Shown here one piece after another: positions 7,747 to 19,020 of a DNA stretch of 28,909 nucleotides. The notes below the pieces were generated by a model. The model worked only from the letters and a program-made list of their open reading frames with translations, did no database searches and was not told where the DNA came from. The DNA is from DASUFI01 sp036274635 (GTDB lineage Bacteria; Planctomycetota; B15-G4). The stretch spans positions 1 through 28,909 of the forward strand of contig DASUFI010000274.1 of the NCBI GenBank assembly GCA_036274635.1, written 5' to 3'. Position numbers and translations under genes: made by a program. Each line of letters starts with the position of its first letter. Position 1 is the stretch's first letter.

Positions 7747-8798
7747 AGCGCATCCTCTTCGTCGACGACGAGAGCCGCGTGCTCTCCGGCCTGCGCCGCC
7801 AGCTCTTCGCGCGGCGCGGCGAGTGGGACATGGCCTTCGCCGAGTCGGGGCCCGCGGCGCTGGAGGAGCTCGCGCGCCAGCCGGCCGACGCGATCGTGTC
7901 CGACATGCGCATGCCCGGCATGGACGGCGCGCAGCTGCTCGCCCGCGTCGCGCAGGAGCACCCGCGCACCGCGCGCCTCGTGCTCTCGGGCCACGCCGAC
8001 CCCGACCGCGTGCAGGTGGCGCGCTCCTGCGCGCACCGCTACCTGCACAAGCCCTGCCCGCCCGAGACGCTGCAGGCCGAGGTGGCGCGCGCGCTGGCCG
8101 TGCGCGAGTCCCTCGACCGCCTGGGCTGGGCGCTGGCGCACCGCCTGTGGAGCACGCCGCCCTCCAACGTGCGCGAGGCCGGCGCGGCCTTCACCGCGCT
8201 GGCCGAGAACGCCGACGCCGCGGCCGTGGCGGCCGAGGTGGAGCGCGAGCTGTCCGCGGACGCGGGCCTCGCCTCGCGCGTGGCCGCGCTGCTGGCCGGC
8301 GCTGCGCCGCCGCGCCGCGCCCTGCTGCCGATCATCCTGGCCATCCGCTTCCACGAGGGCTTCCTGGCCGACGCGGGCGAGGCCGGCTGGCGGCGCGCGA
8401 CGGCGCTGGCGGCGCGCGCGGCGGCTGTGGCCGGCTCCGAGGCCCTGCCGCTCGACGTCGCGCTGCACGCCGCCACCGCCGCGGTGCTCCTGCCGCTGGC
8501 CGAAGCCCGCGACGAGCCCGCCGCGCGGCGCGAGATCCTGGAGTACCTGCTGCCCACCTGGGGCTTCGCGGACGCCGTCATCGCGGCCGTCGGCCACCGA
8601 GACCAGCCGTCGGCGTGCCCGGCGAGCCACGCGCCGACGCTGGCGCTGCTGGCGGCGGCCGAGCTGCTGCTGGGCTGGTCCGACCCGTCGCGGGCCGCGT
8701 CACCCGAGCGTCAGGCGTGCCTCGAGGCCTTCCTCAAGGACCGCGGCTGGGCCGCGTCGCGCGAGCGCTGGCCGGCGGCTGCGGCGCTTCCGGCCTAG
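7743..8798 (+). CDS. response regulator: receiver domain plus HDOD-like C-terminal domain
   Basis: 351 aa starting at a GTG that overlaps the kinase stop by 4 bp. The receiver domain (1-120) has the acidic pair DD at 8-9, phospho-acceptor Asp54 in SDMRMPGMDG, the switch residue as Ser in VLSGHAD and the conserved Lys in LHKPC. Residues about 155-345 are an Ala/Leu-rich all-helical region (ELSADAGLASRVAALL, then IILAIRFHEGF). The placement and helix pattern resemble the HDOD domains often fused to receivers. HDOD normally lacks the metal-binding HD residues, and none are evident here. No DNA-binding domain is present, so output is probably by protein interaction. It is the likely direct partner of the coupled kinase. 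Confidence 0.82.
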   Translation: MKRILFVDDESRVLSGLRRQLFARRGEWDMAFAESGPAALEELARQPADAIVSDMRMPGMDGAQLLARVAQEHPRTARLVLSGHADPDRVQVARSCAHRYLHKPCPPETLQAEVARALAVRESLDRLGWALAHRLWSTPPSNVREAGAAFTALAENADAAAVAAEVERELSADAGLASRVAALLAGAAPPRRALLPIILAIRFHEGFLADAGEAGWRRATALAARAAAVAGSEALPLDVALHAATAAVLLPLAEARDEPAARREILEYLLPTWGFADAVIAAVGHRDQPSACPASHAPTLALLAAAELLLGWSDPSRAASPERQACLEAFLKDRGWAASRERWPAAAALPA

Positions 8799-8887
8799 AA
8801 GGGGAATTCGCTCATCCCACCCCGGGGCCGCGGCCGATAGACGCTCCTGTGCGCCGCGCCTCCGGGCCCGGCGTCCGGAGATGTTCC

Positions 8888-9511
8888 ATGGACCATGCCG
8901 TTCTCATCGTCGACGACGAGCCCAAGATCTACCACGCGCTGCGGCGCGCGCTGCACCGCGAGCCGTACGACGTGGTGTACGCACCCGGCGGCGCCGAGGC
9001 GCTGAAGCTGCTGGGCGAGCGCTCCGTCGACGTGATCATCGCCGACCAGAACATGCCGGAGATGCAGGGCTCGGTGCTGCTCTCCCGCGTGCGCCAGCAG
9101 TACCCGGACATCGTGCGCATGATGCTCACCGGAGACGCGCGCCTCGAGACGGTGATGGCCGCCGTGAACAAGGGCGAGATCTACCGCTTCTTCACCAAGC
9201 CCTGCAACGAGTCCGAGCTCATCATCTCCCTGCGCGACGCGCTGCAGATGCGCGCGCTGAAGTTCGAGGCCGCGCGCCTGCTCGACACGGTCAAGAAGCA
9301 GAACGCGCAGATCCAGTCGCTGCAGGCCACCGAGGAGCCGCAGGAGAAGCAACTGCCGGCCTTCGACCTCAAGGCCATCAGGGGCGCGTCCGAGCCGAAG
9401 AGCGAGGCGAAGAAGGGCCGCTACGTCATCGACATGAGCCGCGAGATCCCGCAGGACGTGGACCAGCTGCTGGACGAGATCCGCAGCGAGCTGGAGAAGC
9501 TGGACCTGTAA
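8888..9511 (+). CDS. response regulator, receiver domain with helical C-terminal tail
   Basis: 207 aa; the ATG is preceded by GGAG at 8877-8880 with 7-nt spacing. The receiver domain (1-125) is complete: DDE at 9-11, phospho-acceptor Asp53 in IIADQNMPEMQG, Thr in MLTGDA and Lys in FFTKPCNE. This is the RpfG-like receiver subtype often paired with hybrid kinases. A coiled coil follows (about 125-150, LLDTVKKQNAQIQSLQ), then a linker and a short acidic helix (VDQLLDEIRSELEKLDL). There is no HD-GYP, GGDEF or DNA-binding output domain, so this is a stand-alone or adaptor receiver. It lies 89 bp after the previous receiver gene on the same strand, and probably belongs to the same operon. Confidence 0.88.
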   Translation: MDHAVLIVDDEPKIYHALRRALHREPYDVVYAPGGAEALKLLGERSVDVIIADQNMPEMQGSVLLSRVRQQYPDIVRMMLTGDARLETVMAAVNKGEIYRFFTKPCNESELIISLRDALQMRALKFEAARLLDTVKKQNAQIQSLQATEEPQEKQLPAFDLKAIRGASEPKSEAKKGRYVIDMSREIPQDVDQLLDEIRSELEKLDL

Positions 9512-9784
9512 CGGCGCGCGGCCGGCAAGGGCTGCCCGCCGCTGGCCCCGCGACGCAGCGACGCGGAAGGCGGCGGCCCGCGCTGCGAAGTCTTCGGGGC
9601 GTGGCAGGGGAAAATCCGCGGCGTGGGCGGGCGGCGTCCAGGCTTCGGGCACGGCCGTCGCGATCGCAGACGCGTGAACTGTCGGGGTGAACCGCCGTCG
9701 GGGTGACTCCCGCGGCACGGGCTTTGCTCCCTGTGCACCCACGCGACGGGGCGGCAGTCTGACCTCGTCGGAGGAGGTCAGCCC

Positions 9785-11176
9785 ATGTCGATGGCAAGCC
9801 TGGCTCTCATCGCGTCGCCCGTCGTCTCCTTGCTGGCCGCGTGGCCGGCGGCCGCGCAGACCCCACCCACCTACGCGCTGACCTTTCTCGGGCCGGCGGA
9901 CAGCGTCTCCGACCTCAACGAGCAGGGCGTGGCCGTGGGCCAGCGCAGCGTGAGCGGCAACACGCGCGGCTGGGTCGCCTCCGCGACCGCCGGCATGACG
10001 CTGCTGCCGGTGGCGCCCGGCGACGCGAGCAGCTGGGCCAATGACGTCAACGAGCAGGGCGTGATCGTGGGCGCGGTGAGCACCTTCCTGTCGCCCGAGT
10101 TCTCCCCGCGCGCGGTGGCGTGGCTGCCCGACGGCCTCGGCGGCTACACCCTCGAGGAGCTGGGCCAGCTGCCCGGCGGCATCGGCAGCGTGGCCACCGC
10201 CATCGACATCCAGGGCGACATCGTCGGCTACAGCAAGACGGGCATGTTCCGGCTGCCGGTGTGGTTCAACTCGCCGGGCGGCATCCTCGACCTCAACCCG
10301 CTGGGCCTCTTCGACCCGCAGGCCATCAACGACCAGCGCGTGCTCGTGGACAAGCAGGGCCGGCGCATGGACCTCGACACGATGGTGGTCGAGAACCTCG
10401 GCCTCCCGCCCGGTCCGCCGAGCTACCAGGCCACCACCGGCTACGCGATCAACGACCACGGGCAGATCGCCGGCACCGCGGTGCTGGCCACCAGCACGAA
10501 CTGCGTGTACCAGGCGACGCGCTTCGTGGACGGGCCGGGCTGGCAGATGCTCAGTCCCTGCAGCTCCATCGCCAACGCGTCGGACATCAACGACCTCGGC
10601 GACGTGATCTTCCAGTGGGCGCTCACGCCCCGCATCCTGCACCTCGAGGGCCTCGGCGACTTCCTGCCGCAGGATCTGCTGTCGCCGTCCGCCAAGCCGT
10701 GGAGCCTCGTCGCGAGCTTCTCCATGGACATCAACAGCGCGCGGCAGCTGGCGGTCATCGCGCAGAACGAGCTCACGGGCCAGGTGGGGGCGGCGCTGCT
10801 GACGCCGATCCAGACCGTCCAGGCCGACCTCGGCTTCGGCGGGCCGGGGCTGTCGCATCTGCAGGTGGCGGGCGGCACGCTCGCGACAGGCACGACGGCC
10901 GATCTCACGCTCTCGGGTGTGCCGGCCTTCGGCCTGGCCTACCTGGTCGCGGGCCTCGTCGAGGCGCCGACGCCGTTCAAGGGCGGCATGCTGGTGCCGT
11001 TCCCGATCCTGGTCACCGTGCCGGTGGCGGCGGGGCCGGCGGGGACGCTGGTCGTGCCGGGCATCCCGGGCGGCGGCGGGCCGGCGTCGATCGACGTGCA
11101 GGCGGCGCACCCGGAGGCGGGGCTGCCGGGCGGGTATGGGTTCTCGAACGCCGTGAGGATCGATCTGCTGCCGTAA
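9785..11176 (+). CDS. exported HAF-like repeat protein with shared C-terminal domain
   Basis: 463 aa; the ATG is preceded by a strong GGAGGAGGT at 9770-9778. Residues 1-25 are a signal peptide (LALIASPVVSLLAAWPAAAQ, cleavage after AAA or AQ). The body carries degenerate units of the type A[IV]N-x-x-G-x-[IV]-x-G: DLNEQGVAVGQ, DVNEQGVIVGA, AIDIQGDIVGY, AINDHGQIAGT, DINDLGDVIF. They resemble the extracellular HAF repeat family, whose function is not established. From residue 348 (base 10826) begins the C-terminal domain shared with three other proteins in this window: DLGFGGPG, then PTPFKGGMLVPFP, ending GFSNAVRIDLLP. Probably secreted or surface-attached. No enzyme motif was seen. Confidence 0.82.
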   Translation: MSMASLALIASPVVSLLAAWPAAAQTPPTYALTFLGPADSVSDLNEQGVAVGQRSVSGNTRGWVASATAGMTLLPVAPGDASSWANDVNEQGVIVGAVSTFLSPEFSPRAVAWLPDGLGGYTLEELGQLPGGIGSVATAIDIQGDIVGYSKTGMFRLPVWFNSPGGILDLNPLGLFDPQAINDQRVLVDKQGRRMDLDTMVVENLGLPPGPPSYQATTGYAINDHGQIAGTAVLATSTNCVYQATRFVDGPGWQMLSPCSSIANASDINDLGDVIFQWALTPRILHLEGLGDFLPQDLLSPSAKPWSLVASFSMDINSARQLAVIAQNELTGQVGAALLTPIQTVQADLGFGGPGLSHLQVAGGTLATGTTADLTLSGVPAFGLAYLVAGLVEAPTPFKGGMLVPFPILVTVPVAAGPAGTLVVPGIPGGGGPASIDVQAAHPEAGLPGGYGFSNAVRIDLLP

Positions 11177-11561
11177 GGCGCGCGGAGCATCGTTTCGTCG
11201 GCCATCGCTGACGACGACCGCGCGGGGATGGACAGGCTGTCGCCCGCGCCGTGCGACGGTCGCTCGTCGAACTCGCGAGCCTCGCGCACCGCACCGCGCC
11301 AGGCGCGGTCCTGATCACATTGAAGAAATCAGTCGGAGCACCGACTCCGACAGATTTCTTCAATGTGACCACGATGAGCCAAGGGCGGCGGCACGGCGGA
11401 TCGTCGCCGGCGGCCTTGGCACGCGCGGTTCCACTGGAGCGCACCCTGCGTCATCTGCCGCGCTCGTGGCGCCCGCGCGATCCGGCTGAGCGCTTGCGCG
11501 CCATCGGCCGGTGCAGCTCCATCCTTCTCGCGGCGCCCGGCCCGCCGCCACGCCGCTCGCC
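11177..11561. other. 385-bp intergenic region between convergent genes
   Basis: Lies between the 3' ends of the HAF-like gene (+) and carB (-). It holds a GC hairpin at 11293-11309 (ACCGCGCC-A-GGCGCGGT) immediately followed by the AT-rich palindrome at 11315-11368. No gene was recognised in the rest. Confidence 0.6.
11315..11368. terminator. long near-perfect palindrome, probable bidirectional terminator
   Basis: Left arm 11315-11338 and right arm 11345-11368 are complementary over 24 bp with a single A/A mismatch, around the 6-nt loop CACCGA. The outer 16 bp (TCACATTGAAGAAATC) are AT-rich, in sharp contrast to the surroundings. Position between two convergent genes suggests a terminator acting on both strands, but no clean T-tract follows on either strand. 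A small mobile or recombination element is the alternative. Confidence 0.5.
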
Positions 11562-14828
<3,267 letters not shown>

Positions 14829-15057
14829 TGGCAAGGACTCCGGCGTTGCGGGGTGCGTCAGGCGGCGGGCGTCGGCCCGGCGCGTCCTTCGCACCGCCCG
14901 AGTGCTGCCCGCGGGCTGGAGCAAATTGCGGAGAGCTTAGCGATCCAAGCAACGGCGAGCGAGGGGCAGGGCCAGCGGCGCCGGCGCTGCGCTCCGGTGC
15001 TCAGCCGGCGGCTCGTGCCCCCCGGACGGCGGCAGCACCTCGGGCCGCTGCGGTCGC

Positions 15058-16221
15058 TCAGTCCCCGAACTCCCCACGCCACAACCCATCCACGAACTCC
15101 CTCCACGGCACCACGCTCACCCCCTCGATCTCCCGCCTCCGCTTCTCCAGGGCCACGCACACGTACCGCTTCAGCTTCCTCTCCTCCTTGATCGCCCGCA
15201 GCGACCGCAAGTCCGCTGCGCTCACGGCGCCCTTCGCCTTCACCTCCACCGCCGTGTGGTCCCCGATCACGAAGTCCACCTCGAACCCCGACGTCGACTT
15301 CCAGTAGCTCACGGTCTCACCCGAGGCGTAGTCGCGCCACGCGAGCAGCTCGTGCAGGATCCACGTCTCGAAGGCCGGCCCGAACTCGGGCGTTCCCGGC
15401 TTCACGAGCCTGCCCTGCAGCGCGGACACCACGCCCACGTCGAAGAAGTAGAACTTCGACGTGACCAGCGGCTTGCGCTTGCGCGACGCCTGCCACGCGG
15501 GGACCTCGTGGATGAGCAGCGTGTCCTTCAGGATCTCGAAGTACTCGTACACCGTCGTGCGCGGCACCTGGGCGTCGCTGGCAATCGACGTGAAGTTGAT
15601 CATCGTCGCGTTGCAGAGCGCCGCCACGCGCAGGAAGCGGCTGAAGGCCGCGGCATTGCGCGTGGCCCCTTCGGCCACGATCTCCTGCTGGAGGTAGGTG
15701 CCTGCATAGGCGTCGAGGTCCGCCCGCGGGTCGTCGGAGAAGTAGATCGAGGCCAGCAGCCCGCGCTCGATGGCGCGGTTCAGGTCGAAGCGCTCGCCCA
15801 GCTCGCGGCACGAGAGCGGGTGGAGGTGGTGGACGCGCGCCCGGCCGCCGAGCAGGTTCACGCCGCCGCGCCGCAGCGAGCGCGCGCTCGACCCGGTGAG
15901 CAGGAAGCGCGTGCCCCGCTCCTCGATGAGACGGTGCACCTCGTTGAGCAGGAGGGGCATGCGCTGGACCTCGTCGATGACGACGAGCTTGTCGCGGGAC
16001 GTCAGCTCCTCGGCCAGCCGTCCCGGGTGCTGGCTGAGCGCAAGCCAGACGGCCGAGTCGAGCAGGTCGTAGACCCGCACTTCCGGGAGGGTGCTGCGGA
16101 TCAGGAAGGTCTTGCCCGTCTGGCGGGGGCCGAACAGGAAGCACGACTTCTTCGCCGTCCAAGCCGCGAGGTCGGGAAGGCGCGGGACGGCGGTGGCGCT
16201 GGGCGTCGCCATGATCGTCAT
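15058..16221 (-). CDS. AAA_14/DUF4143-type ATPase
   Basis: 387 aa. The N-terminal AAA domain has Walker A GPRQTGKT at residues 31-38, Walker B LVVIDEVQ (Asp83, Glu84) and sensor motif LLTGSSARSL. The C-terminal DUF4143 half contains a winged-helix-like stretch (DAQVPRTTVYEYFEILKDTLLIHEVPAW), FYFFDVGVVSALQG, and FETWILHELLAWRDY followed by a PD-(D/E)xK-like segment (GFEVDFVIGDHTAVEVKAK). This family is widespread and sporadically distributed. Its function is poorly defined, and roles in toxin-antitoxin-like or mobile contexts have been suggested. All motifs look intact. The start may be the ATG at 16221 or the ATG at 16212; a 26-bp palindrome covers the first and lies just before the second. 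Confidence 0.9.
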   Translation of the reverse strand: MTIMATPSATAVPRLPDLAAWTAKKSCFLFGPRQTGKTFLIRSTLPEVRVYDLLDSAVWLALSQHPGRLAEELTSRDKLVVIDEVQRMPLLLNEVHRLIEERGTRFLLTGSSARSLRRGGVNLLGGRARVHHLHPLSCRELGERFDLNRAIERGLLASIYFSDDPRADLDAYAGTYLQQEIVAEGATRNAAAFSRFLRVAALCNATMINFTSIASDAQVPRTTVYEYFEILKDTLLIHEVPAWQASRKRKPLVTSKFYFFDVGVVSALQGRLVKPGTPEFGPAFETWILHELLAWRDYASGETVSYWKSTSGFEVDFVIGDHTAVEVKAKGAVSAADLRSLRAIKEERKLKRYVCVALEKRRREIEGVSVVPWREFVDGLWRGEFGD

Positions 16222-16240
16222 ATATCATGATAAATGACGA
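16215..16240. promoter_or_regulatory. 26-bp near-perfect palindrome at the DUF4143 ATPase start
   Basis: TCGTCAT-A-TATCATGATA-A-ATGACGA is self-complementary except for one A/A pair (16222/16233). It is AT-rich in a GC-rich region, and covers or directly precedes the two possible start codons of the minus-strand ATPase gene. The symmetry fits an operator for a dimeric regulator; a hairpin limiting translation, or a terminator of the upstream minus-strand gene, is also possible. Confidence 0.45.
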
Positions 16241-16299
16241 GATAGGCGACAATCCCGGAAACAGCCCCGATCCAGGCCGGTCTTGCCCGCCGCCTCAGC

Positions 16300-16770
16300 T
16301 CACTTCTCGAAGCGCTTCATGTCGATCAGCTCGAAGGCCCCCATGCGGTCGAAGGTCGGCGCATAGGTCTCCCAGAGATCCTTCCGCGTCCCGGCGATCG
16401 TCACGACCGCCATGTCCATCTCGTTCGAGCCCCAGAACAACGAGTAGAGGATGTGGTCGTCGCCCTCCTCGGTCTCGAGGCACACGCGGGTGAAGAGTTG
16501 CTGCTCGCGCTCATCGCAGGTGCTCAGAACCCGGACGGCCGGGTCCTTCTTCTTGTCCGCGATGAAGTCGAGCTGGAACTGCCGGCCGGTCTTGCCCGTG
16601 GCCTTCTTCACGCCGACGAGAGGCTGGATGCGCATGCCGGTCTCGTAGCCGTGCGCGGGCCGCTCGCGCGACAGGATCCAGGTGAAGGAGTGCGCGTCGC
16701 GGCCCTCGGTGTAGAACCAGTCCTTCGGGCGCTCGATCTTGCCGCCGGTCGGCTCGAGCAGCTGCGTCAC
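16300..16770 (-). CDS. protein of unknown function, overlapping or frameshifted from upstream gene
   Basis: 156 aa if it starts at the GTG at 16770, which overlaps the upstream stop as GTGA, the junction type used elsewhere in this window. The frame is clearly coding from about residue 1: EPTGGKIERPKDWFYTEG, FTWILSRE, LEPTGG, LETEEGDDHILYSLFWGS, ETYAPTFDRMGAFELIDMKRFE. No signal peptide or membrane span is present with this start, and no known domain was recognised. The four residues encoded just before the GTG (PTEF) also look coding. An alternative reading is therefore one longer exported protein broken by a frameshift near 16780-16800. The distribution and function of the family are unknown to me. 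Confidence 0.6.
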   Translation of the reverse strand: MTQLLEPTGGKIERPKDWFYTEGRDAHSFTWILSRERPAHGYETGMRIQPLVGVKKATGKTGRQFQLDFIADKKKDPAVRVLSTCDEREQQLFTRVCLETEEGDDHILYSLFWGSNEMDMAVVTIAGTRKDLWETYAPTFDRMGAFELIDMKRFEK

Positions 16771-17228
16771 GAACTCCGTGGGCGCGACACGTCGGAGAGG
16801 AAGTCGAACTCCTGGCCGGAGGCCGTCGGAACGACCTTGCCGTTGACCGAACCGGGCGTGAAGCGCCACGCGCGCATCGCCTCGAGCGCGAATCGGTCGA
16901 GCCGCGGATCCGTGCTCTCGACGATGATGGGATCCGACGCCAACCCGTCGACGCTGACGACGTACGCGACGAGCACATAGCCGTGCAAGGCTTCGCCCGT
17001 CTCGGACCTTGCGGCCGACGGAAGGCTGCCCGCGAGAACCTTGGGCGCCGCGTAGACATCACCCTCGGCGACATCCACGACCGTGAACCGCGCAGCCAGC
17101 GCCGCAGTGAGCTTCTTGTCGAGGTCGTTCGCCGGCACCGCGGCGTGGTTGTAGATGGTCGGCTTGTCGTCGGCGCGGACGGGCGTGGCGAGTGCGAGCA
17201 GAGCGAGGCCTGCGATCCAGATCTTCAT
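16767..17228 (-). CDS. exported protein with TonB C-terminal-like domain
   Basis: 153 aa from the ATG at 17228, chosen because it gives a clean signal peptide (MKIWIAGLALLALATPVRA). The longer open frame to 17396 has no such feature before it. GGAG lies about 11 nt upstream. The mature part ends in a pattern like the TonB C-terminal / energy-transducer fold: YVVSVDGLASDPIIVESTDPRLDRFALEAMRAWRFTPG, then NGKVV. Such domains occur in many periplasmic proteins that are not part of a TonB system, and no ExbB or ExbD is near. The stop overlaps the GTG of the next minus-strand gene by 3 bases. The last seven residues (RP-RSS side) look non-conserved, as expected if the true frame shifts here. Confidence 0.6.
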   Translation of the reverse strand: MKIWIAGLALLALATPVRADDKPTIYNHAAVPANDLDKKLTAALAARFTVVDVAEGDVYAAPKVLAGSLPSAARSETGEALHGYVLVAYVVSVDGLASDPIIVESTDPRLDRFALEAMRAWRFTPGSVNGKVVPTASGQEFDFLSDVSRPRSS

Positions 17229-17396
17229 GGCCAACCCAGCTCCAGGGGAGACGCCGGCAACCCGCGCGGCCATTCTGCACGCGTCCAGCCTCAGGGGGTT
17301 CGCCATGATAGCGGGAAGGCCGTTGACGGTTTCGCGCAACTCAGCGAGGCTGCTCCGCGACGGAAAGGGCCGGGGCGACCCAACGTGAGGACCCAC

Positions 17397-18809
17397 GTGC
17401 TGCCAAGGTGTTCAGCGTCTGTGCGCCCGTTGCTCGCCGCCACCCTGCTCCTCGCCGCCGCGGCCCCGGCCCTCACCGCCCAATGGGCCGTGATCAATCT
17501 CCACCCCGACGGCCCCTTCGACTCCTATGCCCTGTGCATCCAGGACGGCCACCAGGCCGGCTACACGCGCGAATCCGGCACCTTCCTCCAGCACGCCGCC
17601 GTCTGGAGCGGCACCGCCGGGTCATGGGTCGACCTGCACCCGCCCGGCGCGACGCAGTCGACGGCGACCTGCGTGGCCGGCGGGCAGCAGGCTGGCTGGG
17701 CCTGCTGCTTCGACCCGCCGACCCCCGGGTCTCCCGTGCGCCACGCGATGCTGTGGAGCGGGACCGCGGCTTCCTGGATCGACCTGAGTCCGCCGGGGAT
17801 GTTCGGGGAAGCGACTGGCAGCTTCGGCTCGCAGCAGGCCGGCGTGTCATACACCCCGACCGAGCCGCGCGCGGGAGTGTGGAGCGGCACGGCGGCCTCG
17901 TGGCTGGACCTGCATCCTGCAGCAGCCGATTGGTCCTGGGCTTACGACACCGACGGCGTGCAGCAGGTGGGGATCGCGCAGGTGAATGGCAACACGCACG
18001 CCTCGATGTGGGCGGGCACAGCGGCCTCGTGGAAAGACTTCCATCCCAGCTCGGCCCTCGCGTCGCGAGCGCTCGCGGTGCAGGGCGGCCAGCAGGTGGG
18101 CTGGGCCTCCTATCCGCTCGTCCAGCACGCGCACCTGTGGAAGGGCACGAAGCAGTCGCTGGTGGACCTGCACCCTGCCGGCGCAGCCGGCTCGCTCGCG
18201 CTGGGCGTGCATGGCGACCAGCAAGTGGGCTGGGTCCTGATGCCCACCGGCGGCCAGCGTGCGAGCCTCTGGAGCGGTACCGCCGCTTCGTGGGTCGACC
18301 TCGATGCGCTGCTCGCGCCCGAGTATTCGCTGTCGGAGGCGCACGACATCTGGCACTTCGGCAACAGCACCTACGTCGTGGGCTACGCCTTCAACACGGC
18401 GGCGGGGCACTACGACGCGCTCATGTGGGTCTCGCCGCCGGTGTGGACGGACCTCGGGTCCCCGCTGCCGGGCGCCTCGGGCGCGCCGAAGCTGAGCGGA
18501 GAAGGCCTGCTCGTGCCGGGCTTGCCGATGTCGCTGTCGCTCGCGGGCGCGGCACCCTCGGCCCTGGCGCTGCTGTTCGTCGCGCTCTCGAGCACGCCGG
18601 CGCCGTTCAAGGGCGGCACGCTGGTGCCGCTGCCGCCTGTGGCGACGCTGCCGATGTCCACGAGCGCGGCCGGCAAGCTGCAGATCGGCGTGGCCGAGTG
18701 GCCGGCGGGGGCGTCGGGGTTCGGCGTGCACCTGCAGTTCGCGATCCAGGACGCGGGCGCGGTGCACGGGGTGGCCTTGAGCAACGCGCTGAGGGCGGAC
18801 GTCCCGTAG
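17397..18809 (+). CDS. exported WSGTAASW-repeat protein with shared C-terminal domain
   Basis: 470 aa from the GTG at 17397, preceded by TGAGGA at 17386-17391; a GTG at 17421 would give MRPLLAATLL directly. The signal peptide is LLAATLLLAAAAPALTAQ. Six tandem units of about 45-50 residues follow, each built on [AV]-x-WSGTAASW-x-DLHP-x-G and ending GGQQ[AV]GWA. The repeat is HAF-related and of unknown function; it would give beta-rich modules. From residue 352 (base 18450) the C-terminal domain shared with three other genes begins: DLGSPLPG, TPAPFKGGTLVPLP, LSNALRADVP. It shares its last ten residues almost exactly with the giant FG-GAP protein at 26490 (SNALRADVP). Probably a surface or secreted protein. 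Confidence 0.83.
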   Translation: MLPRCSASVRPLLAATLLLAAAAPALTAQWAVINLHPDGPFDSYALCIQDGHQAGYTRESGTFLQHAAVWSGTAGSWVDLHPPGATQSTATCVAGGQQAGWACCFDPPTPGSPVRHAMLWSGTAASWIDLSPPGMFGEATGSFGSQQAGVSYTPTEPRAGVWSGTAASWLDLHPAAADWSWAYDTDGVQQVGIAQVNGNTHASMWAGTAASWKDFHPSSALASRALAVQGGQQVGWASYPLVQHAHLWKGTKQSLVDLHPAGAAGSLALGVHGDQQVGWVLMPTGGQRASLWSGTAASWVDLDALLAPEYSLSEAHDIWHFGNSTYVVGYAFNTAAGHYDALMWVSPPVWTDLGSPLPGASGAPKLSGEGLLVPGLPMSLSLAGAAPSALALLFVALSSTPAPFKGGTLVPLPPVATLPMSTSAAGKLQIGVAEWPAGASGFGVHLQFAIQDAGAVHGVALSNALRADVP

Positions 18810-19020
18810 CCGCCGGCGCGGCCCCGGGGTGGGGTTCGAGTGCGAGGCAGCGGAGCGCGCGATGGTGATCGAGGGGACGGCGCCCGTGCGGGCGGTGCGC
18901 ATGATGCACTGAGGGCCGAGCCCCCCGAGCGCGTTGCGCCCGAGGAGCTCGGCCCTGTCGAGTTCGCAGGCCTGGCCGATGAGGTGGCGGTCCGCAACCG
19001 GTCCGCCCGGATGCGACCGA

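Noticed and set aside
9785..11176. PEP-CTERM or LPXTG sorting signal at the C-termini of the exported proteins
   Set aside because: No PEP or LPxTG motif, no terminal transmembrane helix and no basic tail are present; the proteins end in a strand-like SNA segment.
18837..18912. Short plus-strand frame ending MVIEGTAPVRAVRMMH and a stop
   Set aside because: It looks mildly protein-like but has no start signal or family match, and is only about 25 codons long; too little to call a gene or remnant.
18950..18981. About 20 bp identical to a stretch near the carB 5' end (GCAGGCCTGGCCGATGA)
   Set aside because: Too short and too GC-rich to tell from chance; no longer match flanks it.
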